The translations under genes and the position numbers were made by a program. Source: Rhyacophila brunnea (Eukaryota > Arthropoda > Insecta > Trichoptera > Rhyacophilidae). From it: a stretch of DNA of 64,000 nt. The notes beneath the pieces are model-generated. The model saw only the letters and a list, made by a program, of their open reading frames with translations. It had not been told where the DNA came from and did no database searches. The DNA lies in assembly GCA_022495005.1 (NCBI GenBank), contig JAGYXB010001964.1, forward strand, positions 1,364,001 through 1,428,000. Direction: 5' to 3'. Below, piece after piece: positions 1-9,692 of this stretch; within the stretch, counting starts at the first letter, position 1, and each line of letters starts with the position of its first letter.

Positions 1-590
1 CATTTTTACCATTTCAACAGAATGCGGTGTTTTGGGAGATCCATTTCCAAGAAAAAAGTAGATTATTTTTCTAAAACATCCATTATCCTGGATAAAAAAA
101 CAAAGATGGCGGAGGTACGTATCTAGGTAATGCGCAGGGGCAATAAAGACCGGAAGCAATAGCCTCTGCTTGCCATCCCCGACCGGAAATGGCTCCGGCA
201 GTTAATCCGAGAAAACAAATGCCTAACGTTTAAATTCGTGTTCCGTTTTCAAATTCGAATTTTCGAACTTAAGAGTTCTATATTTGAAAGCTTTCCAGAA
301 ATAGAATGGTGCAAAAAAGCACTTAATATTATTGTACAAACAAAACAATGAAAAATGTAATCTTTTTACTAAATGTGTCATTAACATATTAAAATATTTT
401 AAAATAAAAAAAATCTTTATATCATTATTGGGATGATGTAAGCGATATGGAATTGTTAATTATTTTTCCTAATTGTACATAATGGGTATTTAAAGGGAGA
501 CATATTATAAATACCCGCAACCCTGGAAGATCAATTCAGATTTTGACTGGGAGAACAATAGAATCGCAATTAACGGCGAATATCTCAGTT
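1..590. other. unclassified sequence, no gene seen
   Basis: Mixed AT-rich sequence with a slightly GC-richer patch around 130-215. No credible coding frame, RNA or terminal repeat was found. It precedes a LINE remnant on the minus strand. Confidence 0.4.
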
Positions 591-599
591 ACATGTATT

Positions 600-760
600 T
601 TGAAATAAAATCGGTATAAACTGATGAAGCTCAGTCCACTGCTTTGTGAAGGCCTCCCCTAGATCATTCCATTCTTTCAGATCTTCACTGTCACATAAAT
701 CCGCTGAAATTGTCGAAGTTCGTCGATCCTGTGGGAAATTTATATATATACAGTTAACAG
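600..760 (-). pseudogene. LINE ORF2 C-terminal remnant
   Basis: Read on the minus strand, the segment encodes DLKEWNDLGEAFTKQWTEL. This resembles the extreme C-terminal tail of many endonuclease/RT LINE ORF2 proteins, where a conserved W..L.EAF..QWT motif closes the protein. Nothing of the RT core is left. The M1 repeat copy follows immediately on the plus side. The fragment is probably part of the same LINE lineage as the pieces at 14540-14700 and 57130-57330. Lineage assignment is inference from one short motif. Confidence 0.5.
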
Positions 761-776
761 TATCACTGAGCCATTG

Positions 777-1187
777 TATCCAAATTAGATGGCCGTATCG
801 TATTAAGATCAAATTTATGTCTAAATAAAAGACTTAATGAAAACCACAGGAATATAAGCGACAGATAGGTAGGCAAGTAAAGTAGAAATACAATCATATC
901 GAATATATTTATATAAAATTCTGATAGGTCCTTGTATGAATAAGTATGAAGTCGTACCTATTAGATATGTGTTAATAATGACAGTTCCATTATCAGATAT
1001 TTGGTACACCAAATTAATTGAATCTATAAAATTTGAAACATTTATGTCTGCAATGCTTCACGAACAACGCGTTATTTTTTTGTAATTTCAAAGTTATACG
1101 GTTATCTCTTTCCAGTAAGATAGCTCACGGTGAATAATTATTGTGCTATGGCAATAATATTGTAATATGTACAATTTACATATAACC
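777..1187 (-). mobile_element. M1 dispersed repeat, copy 1 (reverse)
   Basis: Matches the reverse complement of the copies at 6974-7353 and 46439-46830. The start has GGCCGTATCGTATTAAG followed by a block with AAATTTATGTCTAAATAAAA. The far end has TCTCTTTCCAGTAAGATAG, then a GTACAATTTACATATAACC terminus. A block near 880-930 is shared with 14340-14400. No coding capacity is seen. Confidence 0.6.
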
Positions 1188-1861
1188 TCTTATTGTACCA
1201 CTTTGTGAGTGCATTTGTCCACCAATTATCCTCTCACATATAACTATTATTGTTAGTTATTTTGATTAATACAATACGTAGTATAATAAGTTGTATTAAC
1301 CACAGTGTAAATTCGTAATTGGATACGTCACTAGAAGTTTCTAATACATTTACACTCACCCTTAATAATAGAAAGCACATCACATGTCAGCAATTTTGAA
1401 GACGGTTTTCCACATTATTATAATATTATAATAATCGTCGACGTATATTATAGTGAATATATATTTAACGCAGGGGTTGGGGAAACTTCTAAAGTATTAT
1501 CCCAAAATATATTTATTTATTCTTCTTATTAATCCATGCCCGTTCCTTAGTTGTTGCATATGGATACCACGTAGCGTACCCAAGTATCCATATCACTCAT
1601 CAGTCTTCTTGCATGTTTTATCCAGGTATTTAGCAGTTTTTTTAAGTAATAGAAGAAGTCCTGGTTGAAATTCTTATAAAAAATCCGTAGTATATTCTAG
1701 AGATAGATCCAACATCGCTTCTTCATACTTATTGTGATGAGAGGCTTTATATTTGTAGTTTATAAAGATATTACCACTTTTTTTATTACTTTCATGTTGT
1801 TTTGATTTTTCTATATTCAATCATGCACATTTTGTTTTTATAATCATTTATATATATATAT
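1188..1861. other. unclassified AT-rich sequence
   Basis: No gene found. It contains a perfect 22-bp AT palindrome at 1414-1435 (ATTATTATAAT and its mirror). Positions 1846-1861 are the left TSD of the following SINE. Confidence 0.4.
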
Positions 1862-2076
1862 TTTTTCGACCATGTCCGATCCTAATAGGATCAGGGCCTC
1901 CACAGAGTAGAGGTTTGTATTAACAGATTTTGTTTTTACGAGTAATGGATGTCACCTACTTGCTCAACCTATCAAATTGAAAAACAATATGTGCACTTGC
2001 CAGTCCCAGGATTTGAACCTGGGACCTACGGCATGATAGTCCAACGATTAAGCCACGCGGCCACCGTGGGCGTATA
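1862..2076 (-). mobile_element. tRNA-derived SINE, copy 1, with TSD
   Basis: The minus strand starts with a tRNA-like head: a box-A-like GTGGCCGCGTGGCTTAA near 2050-2070 and a box-B-like GGTTCAAATCC near 2010. The body is shared by all copies of the family (TGTTTTTCAATTTG, then an AAGCAAGTGGATGACATCC-type block) and ends in ACATGGTCGA. A 16-bp duplication (ATTTATATATATATAT) lies at 1846-1861 and 2077-2092. The match sits in low-complexity DNA, but its placement is as expected for a retroposed SINE. Non-coding, normally transcribed by RNA polymerase III. Confidence 0.8.
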
Positions 2077-2354
2077 ATTTATATATATATATTATATATA
2101 ATAAACAGTTATATAATCATTTATAACTGATTACAATAGTGTAAACAGATATTTTAACCAGATACACAATTTTTGCCTGTATATTATTTTGATTCACATA
2201 TTTAGACCGCAAAAAAAAATAAGAAACGGAAATCACACCCTTTAACCAAAATTAATTACCTATTATAAAGTTATCATATGCCCCCGTTCAACGTTAGTTT
2301 TAGTGATTTTGTAATGCTGCGGGTAATAATCTTATACCTAGGTACTCAATTTGT

Positions 2355-2550
2355 TGGGGCAACATGATGGTCGAACGACTAGCCCAGGTTCGAATCCTGC
2401 GTCTGCAAATACACATTTTTTTTTTTTCAATGTATGTTTTGAGTCACAGTATGGACCTAATATGTTGAGTAAGTGGCTAACTTCCATTTAGGTATAGTAA
2501 AAACAAAACAAATCTGTAAATACAAACATCCGCTCTATGGAGACCCATAT
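2355..2550 (+). mobile_element. tRNA-derived SINE, copy 2, 3' truncated by M1 foldback
   Basis: Plus-strand copy of the same SINE. CAGGTTCGAATCCTG (box B) is at about 2385-2400, followed by the shared body through GGAGACCCATAT. The end of the family consensus is missing because a foldback element begins at 2551, so the order of events is SINE first, foldback second. Confidence 0.75.
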
Positions 2551-2934
2551 CCGGAAATTTGTACGTAAACAGTTCACCGCAGGACACTTATTCGTGCGCC
2601 ACAGTACGTGAAACATGAGTTCGTATAACATTTAATCAAATGACGAGTTCTTCGTTAAACATTTCAACGTGGAGTATATTTGTACGTATGCTACAACATG
2701 TGGTGAATTTTATGAGATGTCTTTACTAGGTTAGGTTAGGGTTAATCTAATTGGAACAGTACTATTTGCAAACTATCGCCGCATTTTGTAAGATACGTAC
2801 AAATATATTCCACGGTGAAATGTTCAACGAAGAACTCGTTATTTGATAAAATGTTATACGAACTCATGTTTCACGTACTGAGGCGCACGAATAAGTGTCC
2901 CACGATGAAATGCATACGTCCAACTTACATGTAA
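2551..2934. mobile_element. M1-related foldback element
   Basis: Two arms of about 110 bp (roughly 2583-2695 and 2792-2904) are near-perfect reverse complements. The shared word AGTACGTGAAACATGAGTTC occurs forward in the left arm and reversed in the right. The outer ends, CCGGAAATTTGTACGTA and CTTACATGTAA, match the two termini of family M1. The unpaired centre contains TAGGTTAGGTTAGGG, the same telomere-like word found in M1 copies. This looks like a non-autonomous derivative that converted to hairpin form. Confidence 0.75.
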
Positions 2935-3446
2935 TTGTATGACTGATTTGAACTGTTTGTAATTTTTCTGACGAATCGATTATGTTATCTCAGTAAAAAA
3001 AGCTCTCTTTAAGGTATTGAAAAACGTTTGATTTAATTCCCGACGATAAAATTATATAGAAAAAGATGCGGCTTTTCCAAGCTACAAGCTAACCAAGAAA
3101 AACGCTACGCTGCCAGAGCTTTGTTTTGTTAATTTCTTTTATTTTGCCATTCTTATCATTAAGTTCTATATTATTTTCCTCTCTTTTACGTTCACTAAGT
3201 GCATGGTATCATGCGATTAATTTCCGGGCGGTTTCTCCGGGAGTCAATTGCACACTCTTGAAGCCAAAAGATGCGGACCATTAATACGGCTACTTGACCT
3301 AGTATCTAGGTAAGGGGTGGTATTATTATGACGCCATAGTTAAACGAAAGTACAATTTACTGTTAATTTTTTTTAAATTATGACTAATGCTCATGTGACG
3401 TGATATGTTCCGTAATGTATTCCATAGGCTAAATGTGTATAATAAT
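2935..3446. other. unclassified sequence
   Basis: No gene or repeat was recognised. Its right end (3439-3446, ATAATAAT) is the TSD of the hAT-like element. Confidence 0.4.
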
Positions 3447-3934
3447 CAGTGTTTCCATCTTTTAAAAGTGGAATTATAGTACAGAGCCTACAAAATTATA
3501 GTATTTGAGGAAAAAATATAGTACGCGTTGTCATCTGTTGAAAATGTATAGGTTCTTTGTTTGTCAGAAAAAAAAATAACGGAGAATTCGAGAATTCGAG
3601 AAACTCCGAGACCCCTTTTTATTTAGGTACCTCTTCTGACAATGCTTACCGAAGATTCCAAGAAATTTTATTTTAAACCAAATTCAATGGATTTTTTTAC
3701 GTCTTTCGAGCAATTTTTTTCAAGTTCTCCAAATCTTATTATATTGCGAAATTATAGTACTTTGCACCAATTTATCAAACGGAAATATCGAAATTTTGGT
3801 ACTTTTTACATATTTTTTCCGATATTCAAAATTATAGTATTTTGGGCGTACTTATATCTGTTGTATATCGTATATAGTACGCGGACCAAAATTGTAGTAC
3901 AAATACTATAATTATAGTACGGTTGGCAACACTG
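3447..3934. mobile_element. hAT-like MITE with TATAGTAC subterminal array
   Basis: Terminal inverted repeats CAGTGTTTCCATC (left) and GGTTGGCAACACTG (right, reverse CAGTGTTGCCAACC) are flanked by an exact 8-bp direct repeat ATAATAAT at 3439-3446 and 3935-3942. A CAGTG terminus with an 8-bp TSD is diagnostic of the hAT superfamily. The 488-bp interior contains at least eight variants of AATTATAGTAC/T near both ends, which is what subterminal transposase binding arrays look like. An 89-codon open frame at 3642-3911 has AT-rich composition and no recognisable domain, and is probably spurious. Confidence 0.88.
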
Positions 3935-4079
3935 ATAATAATACATATTTAGCCTGTGCACGTTATATTGTTGTTATTTTGATTTCACATGACTTTATAT
4001 TCCATGTACACAGTACATGTAACTATATTTATATGTCATCTACAGAAAAAATAAACAGGTAAGCTAAATCTTGAATCTT

Positions 4080-4335
4080 AAGAATAAAATTTTCCGATAT
4101 TTTGAGAATTCCCATTGACAAAATAGTAATAAAATTAAAAAAAGAAAGTTGCCAACCTCTCAAAAAAGTCTTAATTCTGAGTGGAATTTCTGAATTTCGT
4201 CGGTCAAATTGTATTTTGGTAAATAAAATTAACAAAAAAAAAAACTCGAGAAATCAATACACCAATCTTCAAATTCTCGAAAAAAAATATTTTTAAATTC
4301 AAGAATTTTCGAATCTTGAGAAATCAAGAGAGTCA
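4080..4335. repeat. TTCTCGA-rich inverted-repeat-like segment
   Basis: Both ends hold scrambled versions of GAGAATTC / CTCGAGAA / TTCTCGAA words and A-tracts that partly pair with each other. The texture matches 22030-22510 and the foldback at 53363-53949, with a shorter echo at 3582-3612. Boundaries are not defined. Confidence 0.4.
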
Positions 4336-5002
4336 AGAAAAAGAAAGAAAAAAAAGCCCACATTGAGCTATTGTGACGATGATGGATATGATATCATTAT
4401 TGGTGTATTACCTACATAGTAATTATTATTTAAAATAAGGTGTATTGAATACCTACCTTCTTAACCGCTGCTTGACTTTGTTGGTATTTTCTAAAATATT
4501 ATAAATTTAATTCACGGAACATCCATTATAGAATATTAAAGCTGGAAATATAGGAGATACCTACAGCTCGCGAAGAAAGAAAATGCCTAGTGTCATTTTA
4601 CATCGCAATTTTTTTCAGACGTGAGAGGAATACCTTTCCTGTGAAAAAAAAACAAAAAAAAAATGTCGCTGTATTCTTTTTAACTCGTGTATTGAAACAA
4701 TTCTCTTTCACTGAACAAAAAAAAGTATTAATCATCAACCTACGTACTTTATTTCATATTTTTAGGCGTTGTTTTTATTTTGAAATAGACCTGTTTAGTT
4801 TTTATTCAGCATGGTAGGTCGCAAAATTCTCGATAATTATATCTAAAAAAAGTGTATCATTAAAATTGTCTAAAAGTTTGAAAAAAAAAAATTATACAGT
4901 AACTAATAAAGGAGTGCAATGTTAAACATTGAAGTTAAGTTTTCTTGTGTGTCCAGTATAAATTTTTTCTTGTTTGTACAAGATTTATATTGGATGATTG
5001 AA
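4336..5002. other. unclassified AT-rich sequence
   Basis: Frames here are Phe/Lys/Ile-rich as expected by chance. No motif or repeat was recognised. Confidence 0.4.
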
Positions 5003-5396
5003 GATTTTTAACTAACTTCCCGACTATCTAGACATTTGAAACTTTTAGAATATATCAGAACACGACGACAATGCATTCTTTTAATAATTTTAGCCATTTT
5101 AAGTAGAATTGAATTCATTTTCAGTTAATTCTGTTTTGTATGGAAAGTTAATATTGTTGGTTGCTAAGGGGGTCCTAGCAACTAAATTATTAATATATAC
5201 GTGCGTTACTATGGAAATCAAAATGACATTTCAGTATTCTATATTTGTTTGTTTGTTGCAAGATAGCAAAAAAATGATTTGTTGACAATTGCCTTATTTG
5301 TCCAAAATTACTAATACATAGAATTGCCAAATTTATATGATTCAACAGAAAATTTAAAACGTGGTATATAAAAAGTTATTTTTATCTTGTAATTAT
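5003..5396 (+). repeat. family A repeat, copy 1 (5' truncated, subtype with 3' insert)
   Basis: Runs from TTTTAACTAACTTCCCGAC to TTTTTATCTTGTAATTAT and contains GCGTTACTATGGAAATCA and TATATGATTCAACAG blocks, shared with copies at 10981, 16487, 21448, 33773 and 41545. It lacks the usual 5' start (CTCGTATTCTT). Like the 33773 copy it has an ATGATTTGTTGACAATTGCC block before the 3' end. Non-coding; class unknown. Confidence 0.75.
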
Positions 5397-5399
5397 TTA

Positions 5400-5920
5400 T
5401 TCTATGTTGTTTTATATAGTAGGTACATAATATTGTGAACGCTCTGAATTTGAAATTTGTCATGTTATTTATATGTAAAATACATAAATTTTTAATTTGA
5501 ATTTGATTCTTAAAGTGAAAGGTGAGAGAAAACAAACCTATATAACTGCGTTCCGGCAGTAATTTTATGCGTAGAACCGCCCTGACTAACAAACATAGTT
5601 CTATGTCTATACATTTTCCAGTTCACTTCACTGGTGAAGCACTGAAAGATTTTTGGCACGTTTATTGACAATGACCACAGTATAGATTAATTAGGATATT
5701 GTGAAAGCCAGTCGCCGTGTCAGTTACTCTATGACGATCAAGCGAAAAAACCCAAGAAATTTTGTAAACCCATCTGTCTTTAAATATTACCAATATTGAA
5801 TTCGCGTGTCGTTTAAGTGTACTTGTAACTTTAATGTATATTATGAGACAGATATAGCGAATAAATCTAATATTTCGACACACTCAAAATGTAAACCTTT
5901 TAACAATCTCACCCATAAGT
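5400..5920. other. unclassified sequence
   Basis: No gene or repeat recognised. The open frames over it show no conserved motif. Confidence 0.35.
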
Positions 5921-5924
5921 TAAC

Positions 5925-6110
5925 CTCAGTGGCCAAAAGTGGAGGTAAACAGATTTTTGTTTTTTTTTGAGAAATGGATGTCAGCCACTTGCTCAACCTA
6001 TTAGGTGCATATTCTGACTCATACACAAATTGAAAAACAATATGTGTATTTGCCAGACCCAGGATTCGAACCTGGGACCCACGACGCTTAAGCCGCGCGG
6101 CCATCAAGGG
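5925..6110 (-). mobile_element. tRNA-derived SINE, copy 3
   Basis: Minus-strand copy. It shows a GGCCGCGCGGCTTAAGC head near 6090-6106, box-B-like GGTTCGAATCCTGG at 6060-6075, and the shared body including a GAGAAATGGATGTCAGCCAC block (written on plus). The distal end is degraded (GGCCAAAAGTGGAGGTAAAC instead of GGCCTCCACAGAGT). Confidence 0.72.
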
Positions 6111-6144
6111 TGCTAACTCATTTAGTGCTAACAACGCGATTGGC

Positions 6145-6395
6145 GCATTTGCAGTAGTTGGCCATTAGATATAATTAACATGATATTTAAATGTGGTAAT
6201 TAAAAAGTATTTAACTGGTCAGCAGTGAATGTATTAATGTTTTAGGTGGGGTTTAATTGAATTTTAAAAAGTAACTAACACCATTATTTGCAATCTCAGT
6301 TCAGTGAAAACAATGAAGTATGACTGCCAAAGTTTAGTGTGTCGAATCTCTACAGCCTACCTCCACCCTTCGCCACTGGTCAACCCACATTCCAT
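6145..6395 (+). repeat. family F repeat, copy 1
   Basis: Starts around TTGGCCATTAGATATAATTA and ends at CCTCCACCCTTCGCCACTG. The end block (CAAAGTTTAGTGTG, then ATCTCTACAGCCTACCTCC) recurs at 9360-9415, 61917-61990 (reverse), 45180-45240 (reverse) and 62400-62465. The start block recurs at 33016-33090. The reversed end reads CAGTGGCGAAGGGTGG, which resembles a hAT-type terminus, but no TSD was found. Confidence 0.6.
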
Positions 6396-6579
6396 TATTT
6401 TTGTGTTTTCTGATAGGTAATGATATTTTATTATGTCTTTACTATTACTCCACAGCCTATATATAATTTTACTCTTATGTAAGTTTTACGTAAAATTATT
6501 AACTCATTTTGTATTCAACACCTACTGCGGTAAGTAAACTGAACACTAATCCAACAACATAATAATATTTGCTTACAGC

Positions 6580-6805
6580 CCGCTTTATACGGTGCGACGT
6601 AAGAAAAGTGGAACACAACATTCGCGATTATTAAGACGTCGTCTTAAAGGATTTCAGCGTACGGTACACATACAAAGATTCATTTCTAGACGTCTGCTAG
6701 GATTGGCGAATCAAAGCGAAGTCGCGACAAGACGGAGCAATCTCGCTTTGTGGGGATTGAGTCGGATCTTTTTGCTCGATATCAAAGGTACAGAGATATG
6801 AGACG
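6580..6805. other. unrecognised GC-richer block
   Basis: About 225 bp with clearly higher GC than its surroundings, rich in CG dinucleotides and GACGTC/AGACG words. A 69-codon Arg/Leu-rich plus-strand frame (6592-6801) covers it but shows no known motif. Composition suggests a mobile-element fragment, but I cannot name the family. Confidence 0.3.
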
Positions 6806-6973
6806 GATTAAAAGATCAATGTCATCTTGTTGAATATTTTATCTTTGTTACGTCATGTTATGTGTAACCGGCTTTCAGCTACATATTATATTATACCTGT
6901 ATATTATTTATTTACTGTAGAACTATTATATTAATGAATTTTTATTAGTAGCAACACTAAATTACCTAATACA

Positions 6974-7353
6974 ACGGTTACATGTAAATTGTACGTATTA
7001 CATTTTTCATCGTAGCACAGTTCGCCGTGAGCTTTCTTATTAGAAAGAAATGAAAAAATGATACGTTATTCGTAGAGCATTGCAAACAATAATGTTCCAT
7101 CGAGAATGTAAACGTAACCTAACCTAACCTAACTTAACCTAATCTAACAAATAATCCAGTATATCGACTATATTCAAAATTTGTTTGCCTCTGGCTTTCT
7201 TTAAGCCGACAAGAACCGTGTTTTATTTAGACATGCGTTTTATATCAGTACTATATGACCCAAAGAGGTTGGAATATATGACCATATATTATTTTCGATA
7301 CAAAATTTTTCGATGAAGTGTGATACGGCGAACTGCATACGAAAAATTTCCGG
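6974..7353 (+). mobile_element. M1 dispersed repeat, copy 2, with TTAGG-like run
   Basis: Left end GGTTACATGTAAATTGTACG and right end GATACGGCGAACTGCATACG...TTTCCGG match the copy at 46439-46830. The termini are imperfect inverted repeats of each other around CCGG/GTACGTA. The middle carries CCTAACCTAACCTAAC (7113-7145, reverse of TTAGG repeats) next to AATCCAGTATAT. No coding capacity, so it is non-autonomous. Confidence 0.72.
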
Positions 7354-7439
7354 ACACGAATACAACACGGTGCGAGAGAACTGGGGCTCATGGAAGTGAC
7401 AAAAATGATATAGTCATAATATAAGCATAAGATTAGTAT

Positions 7440-7697
7440 TTTCTTCTTAGAGGTCGGCCATCATCAAGGAGATCCGTGGAGTTACACTCATACAAATCAC
7501 AAAAGTTTTTACGCCAGGAAATGTGGCGTCGTCTTCTGCTGGGTATAACATTGATCTTTTTAAAATGACAAGTTGGAAATAATGTAACTCTTGTCCTCTG
7601 ACAATGCAGCCGAGATTCTTACGTTATGGTTTTGATAATACGCAGAACTTTTTATTCCTTTTCCATTCAATTGAGAACGTCAACATTAATTATTGTC
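7440..7697 (-). pseudogene. LINE ORF2 C-terminal remnant (same family as 47430-47905)
   Basis: On the minus strand the frame reads INVDVLN, then IVRGQELHYFQLVI and ends at the codons before GGCCGACCTCTAAG. It aligns position by position with VEVLNRMG, IMRGQKYSIPQLVI and the ADLR stop of the 47430-47905 copy. Frameshifts and stops interrupt it. The 3' end abuts AAGAAGAA (CTTCTT on plus at 7440-7446), the tail of the family. The 5' edge meets the R1 fragment at about 7700 in opposite orientation. Confidence 0.7.
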
Positions 7698-7699
7698 AC

Positions 7700-8540
7700 C
7701 ATGCCTTTACTCAAGTCTATAAGGCTGGGAGGGCCTTCCAAAGGGCGGGCCGTATGGCTGGTGATGGATGGGGCTTAAAAGTAAGGGCGCTTAAGATCAC
7801 CTATGACGCCATTTATATGGGGATCGCCGCCTACGCTGCTAGTGCGTGGTGCTTGCGTATCCCGAAAAGTGTCAAACTTAGAAGCACTCTTTTAAGCGGA
7901 CAGCGCAGCGCGCTGCTTTCCATAACCAAGGCCTACCGAACAACTTCTACGAGCGCGCTCCCGGTCCTGGCCGGCATTCTCCCACTAGATCTGCACATAC
8001 AGGTCAGCGGCGCGTCAACGATGCTCTTCAAAGGCGAGGAGGCCGTTGTTGGTGACTTTCACCTAGCCTCGCCTCCTCGGCTTGTTGCTGAAAAATTAAC
8101 CTCGTTGAAACGGATAATATGTCTCATGACGCTTGACGTGGCGTGGAAGACCTGAAAGCGACGGTGGGATGAATCAACCAAGGGCCGGCACACATAAGTG
8201 TTTTTTCTAAATATTAAATGGCGATTGGAGATAACTAAATATCTGACTCCTGACCATCACACCAGTCAATTTGTGACTCGACACGGTGGGTTCGCTGGCA
8301 AGCTCTTTGAGCTTGGACTTGTAAGCCGTCCGACATGTCGATGTGGAGGGTAAATTCAGGATGCCAACCACATCCTCTGGGACTGTCTTAGAATGTGCTC
8401 CGAACGGGAGAAGATGCTCAGGTCGGTCCAACCAGCTGTTGGGCCCATTGAGCCGTCCGACATGGTTGCTACTAAGGCCAATTATCTTGAATTTAAAAAA
8501 ATTGCGGCATCTTACCGCGGGCGTGAAGATCTCTTCACAT
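7700..8540 (+). pseudogene. R1-clade retrotransposon ORF2, C-terminal part, broken
   Basis: Encodes the region downstream of the reverse transcriptase of an R1-type non-LTR element. Residues from HAFTQVYKAGRAFQRAG to ITKAYRTTSTSALPVLAGIL match the conserved R1 stretch (AYRTTSTxALPVLAGxLP). A frameshift near 8155 is followed by RRWDES. A CCHC-type knuckle follows at 8336-8386 (CRC...H....C), interrupted by TAA at 8351. The frame then runs to a GREDLFT stop at about 8540. R1 elements normally insert in 28S rDNA, but no rDNA flanks this copy, so it is a dispersed relative or dead fragment. It is GC-richer than its surroundings. The RT core and endonuclease are missing (5' truncated at the 7700 junction). 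Confidence 0.82.
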
Positions 8541-8910
8541 AATTTTTGCTGTCCGTATGATAAGCTTCATTATTTTGTTTTATATACACTAGAATCATTT
8601 TTATTTTCATAATTCCCCTGTGCTCTTCTCTCCCCGGTACTTTGCATTAGAAAGTAACTTTAAACTCAGTCAGAGGTCACTTTGAGCGTAGCAACCTTAG
8701 TCCTGGGTATCTTCTCCTAGGGCATTCCCGGCCTAAAACTTAACTAGATGCTTCACATCGCCAATGTAGGGCCACGTGATACGCTCGATTAAGACCGGGT
8801 GTGGTGCGTGGCGGGTTTTGGTTTGGAGGGATTAACTTCAATGTCACCAAGCCAGTCCAAGGAATTTTAAGGATGCGTCTGCACAGCCAAAGCCTCAATC
8901 CTTCGTGATA
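8541..8910 (+). mobile_element. R1-like 3' untranslated region
   Basis: Follows the ORF stop. The stop-codon region carries a small hairpin, GTGAAG-ATCT-CTTCAC. A downstream block, CGCTCGATTAAGACCGGGTG with TGGTTTGGAGG, is found again at 11680-11720 (reverse) and 51993-52025, marking it as the 3' region of a repeated element. No poly(A) or TSD is obvious. Confidence 0.65.
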
Positions 8911-9199
8911 ACTTCTAGTTAAGCGCTTATACCTCCATTATATAGAAAGATATTAGATTAAAATATTTTAATATAGTAGCATACTGAGTATATGGGTTTT
9001 CTTATATTAGAGGTTATTTTTAACACACATTTAGTTCGAGGAATAGTATTTAGCCCAACCTATTGTGTCCATGTTCTGGATTGAAACACACGCTGAGAAT
9101 ACAATTTGTTAATTTTGATTCAGCTATAAGATTTTAACCCGTAGCTCACGTTTTATTAATTGTGTGTTTAATGCGGAGTAAGATCCCATTGGGTAGAGT

Positions 9200-9414
9200 G
9201 AATGGATATAGTGGAACAATGGCTAAGGCGATGTACGCTGTTAATATCCAAGATAAATAGTACAATTAAATTTCAATTACTACTTAACCAGTTTGCAATT
9301 TGTATTCTTAGTTCGATGAAATCAAATAAGTATGACAAAGAAAGTGAAAGTATAGTGTTGCACTATTTATGTCGGATCTCCACAGCCTACCTCCACCCTT
9401 CGCTACTATTTTAT
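9200..9414 (+). repeat. family F repeat, copy 2
   Basis: Shares TTTGCAATTTGTATTCTTAG, AAATAAGTATGACAAAG and CTCCACAGCCTACCTCCACC with family F. Its last few bases adjoin the SINE's TSD (9415-9429), so the SINE landed at its edge. Confidence 0.6.
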
Positions 9415-9429
9415 AATAATAATTTTAAT

Positions 9430-9677
9430 TTCTTTTTCTTTCGACCATGTCTGATCCAAATATGATCATATATGGGCCTCCACAGAGTAGCGGTTTGTAT
9501 TGACAGATTTTGTTTTTTACGAGAAATGGATGTCATCCACTTGCTTAACCTATCAGGTCTATACCCTGACACACACAAATTGAAAAACAATATATGCACT
9601 TGCCAGACCCAGGATTCGAACCTGGGATCCACGGCGTTATAGTCCAATGCTTAAGCCGATAGGCCACGTGGCTGTTA
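9430..9677 (-). mobile_element. tRNA-derived SINE, copy 4, with 15-bp TSD
   Basis: Best-preserved copy. On the minus strand it has a head with box-A-like GCCACGTGGCC...GGCTTAAGC, box-B-like GGTTCGAATCCTGG, the shared body, and an end ...CATGGTCGAAAG followed by an A/T-rich tail. The 15-bp direct repeat AATAATAATTTTAAT lies exactly at both edges (9415-9429 and 9678-9692), the hallmark of target-primed insertion by LINE machinery. Confidence 0.88.
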
Positions 9678-9692
9678 AATAATAATTTTAAT

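Noticed and set aside
3642..3911. 89-codon frame inside the hAT-like MITE
   Set aside because: Its codons largely derive from the repeated AATTATAGTAC motif, with no transposase motif such as DDE or BED finger.
7113..7150. Interstitial telomere sequence from chromosome-end repair
   Set aside because: The TTAGG-like run sits at the same place in other copies of repeat family M1, so it belongs to the transposon.
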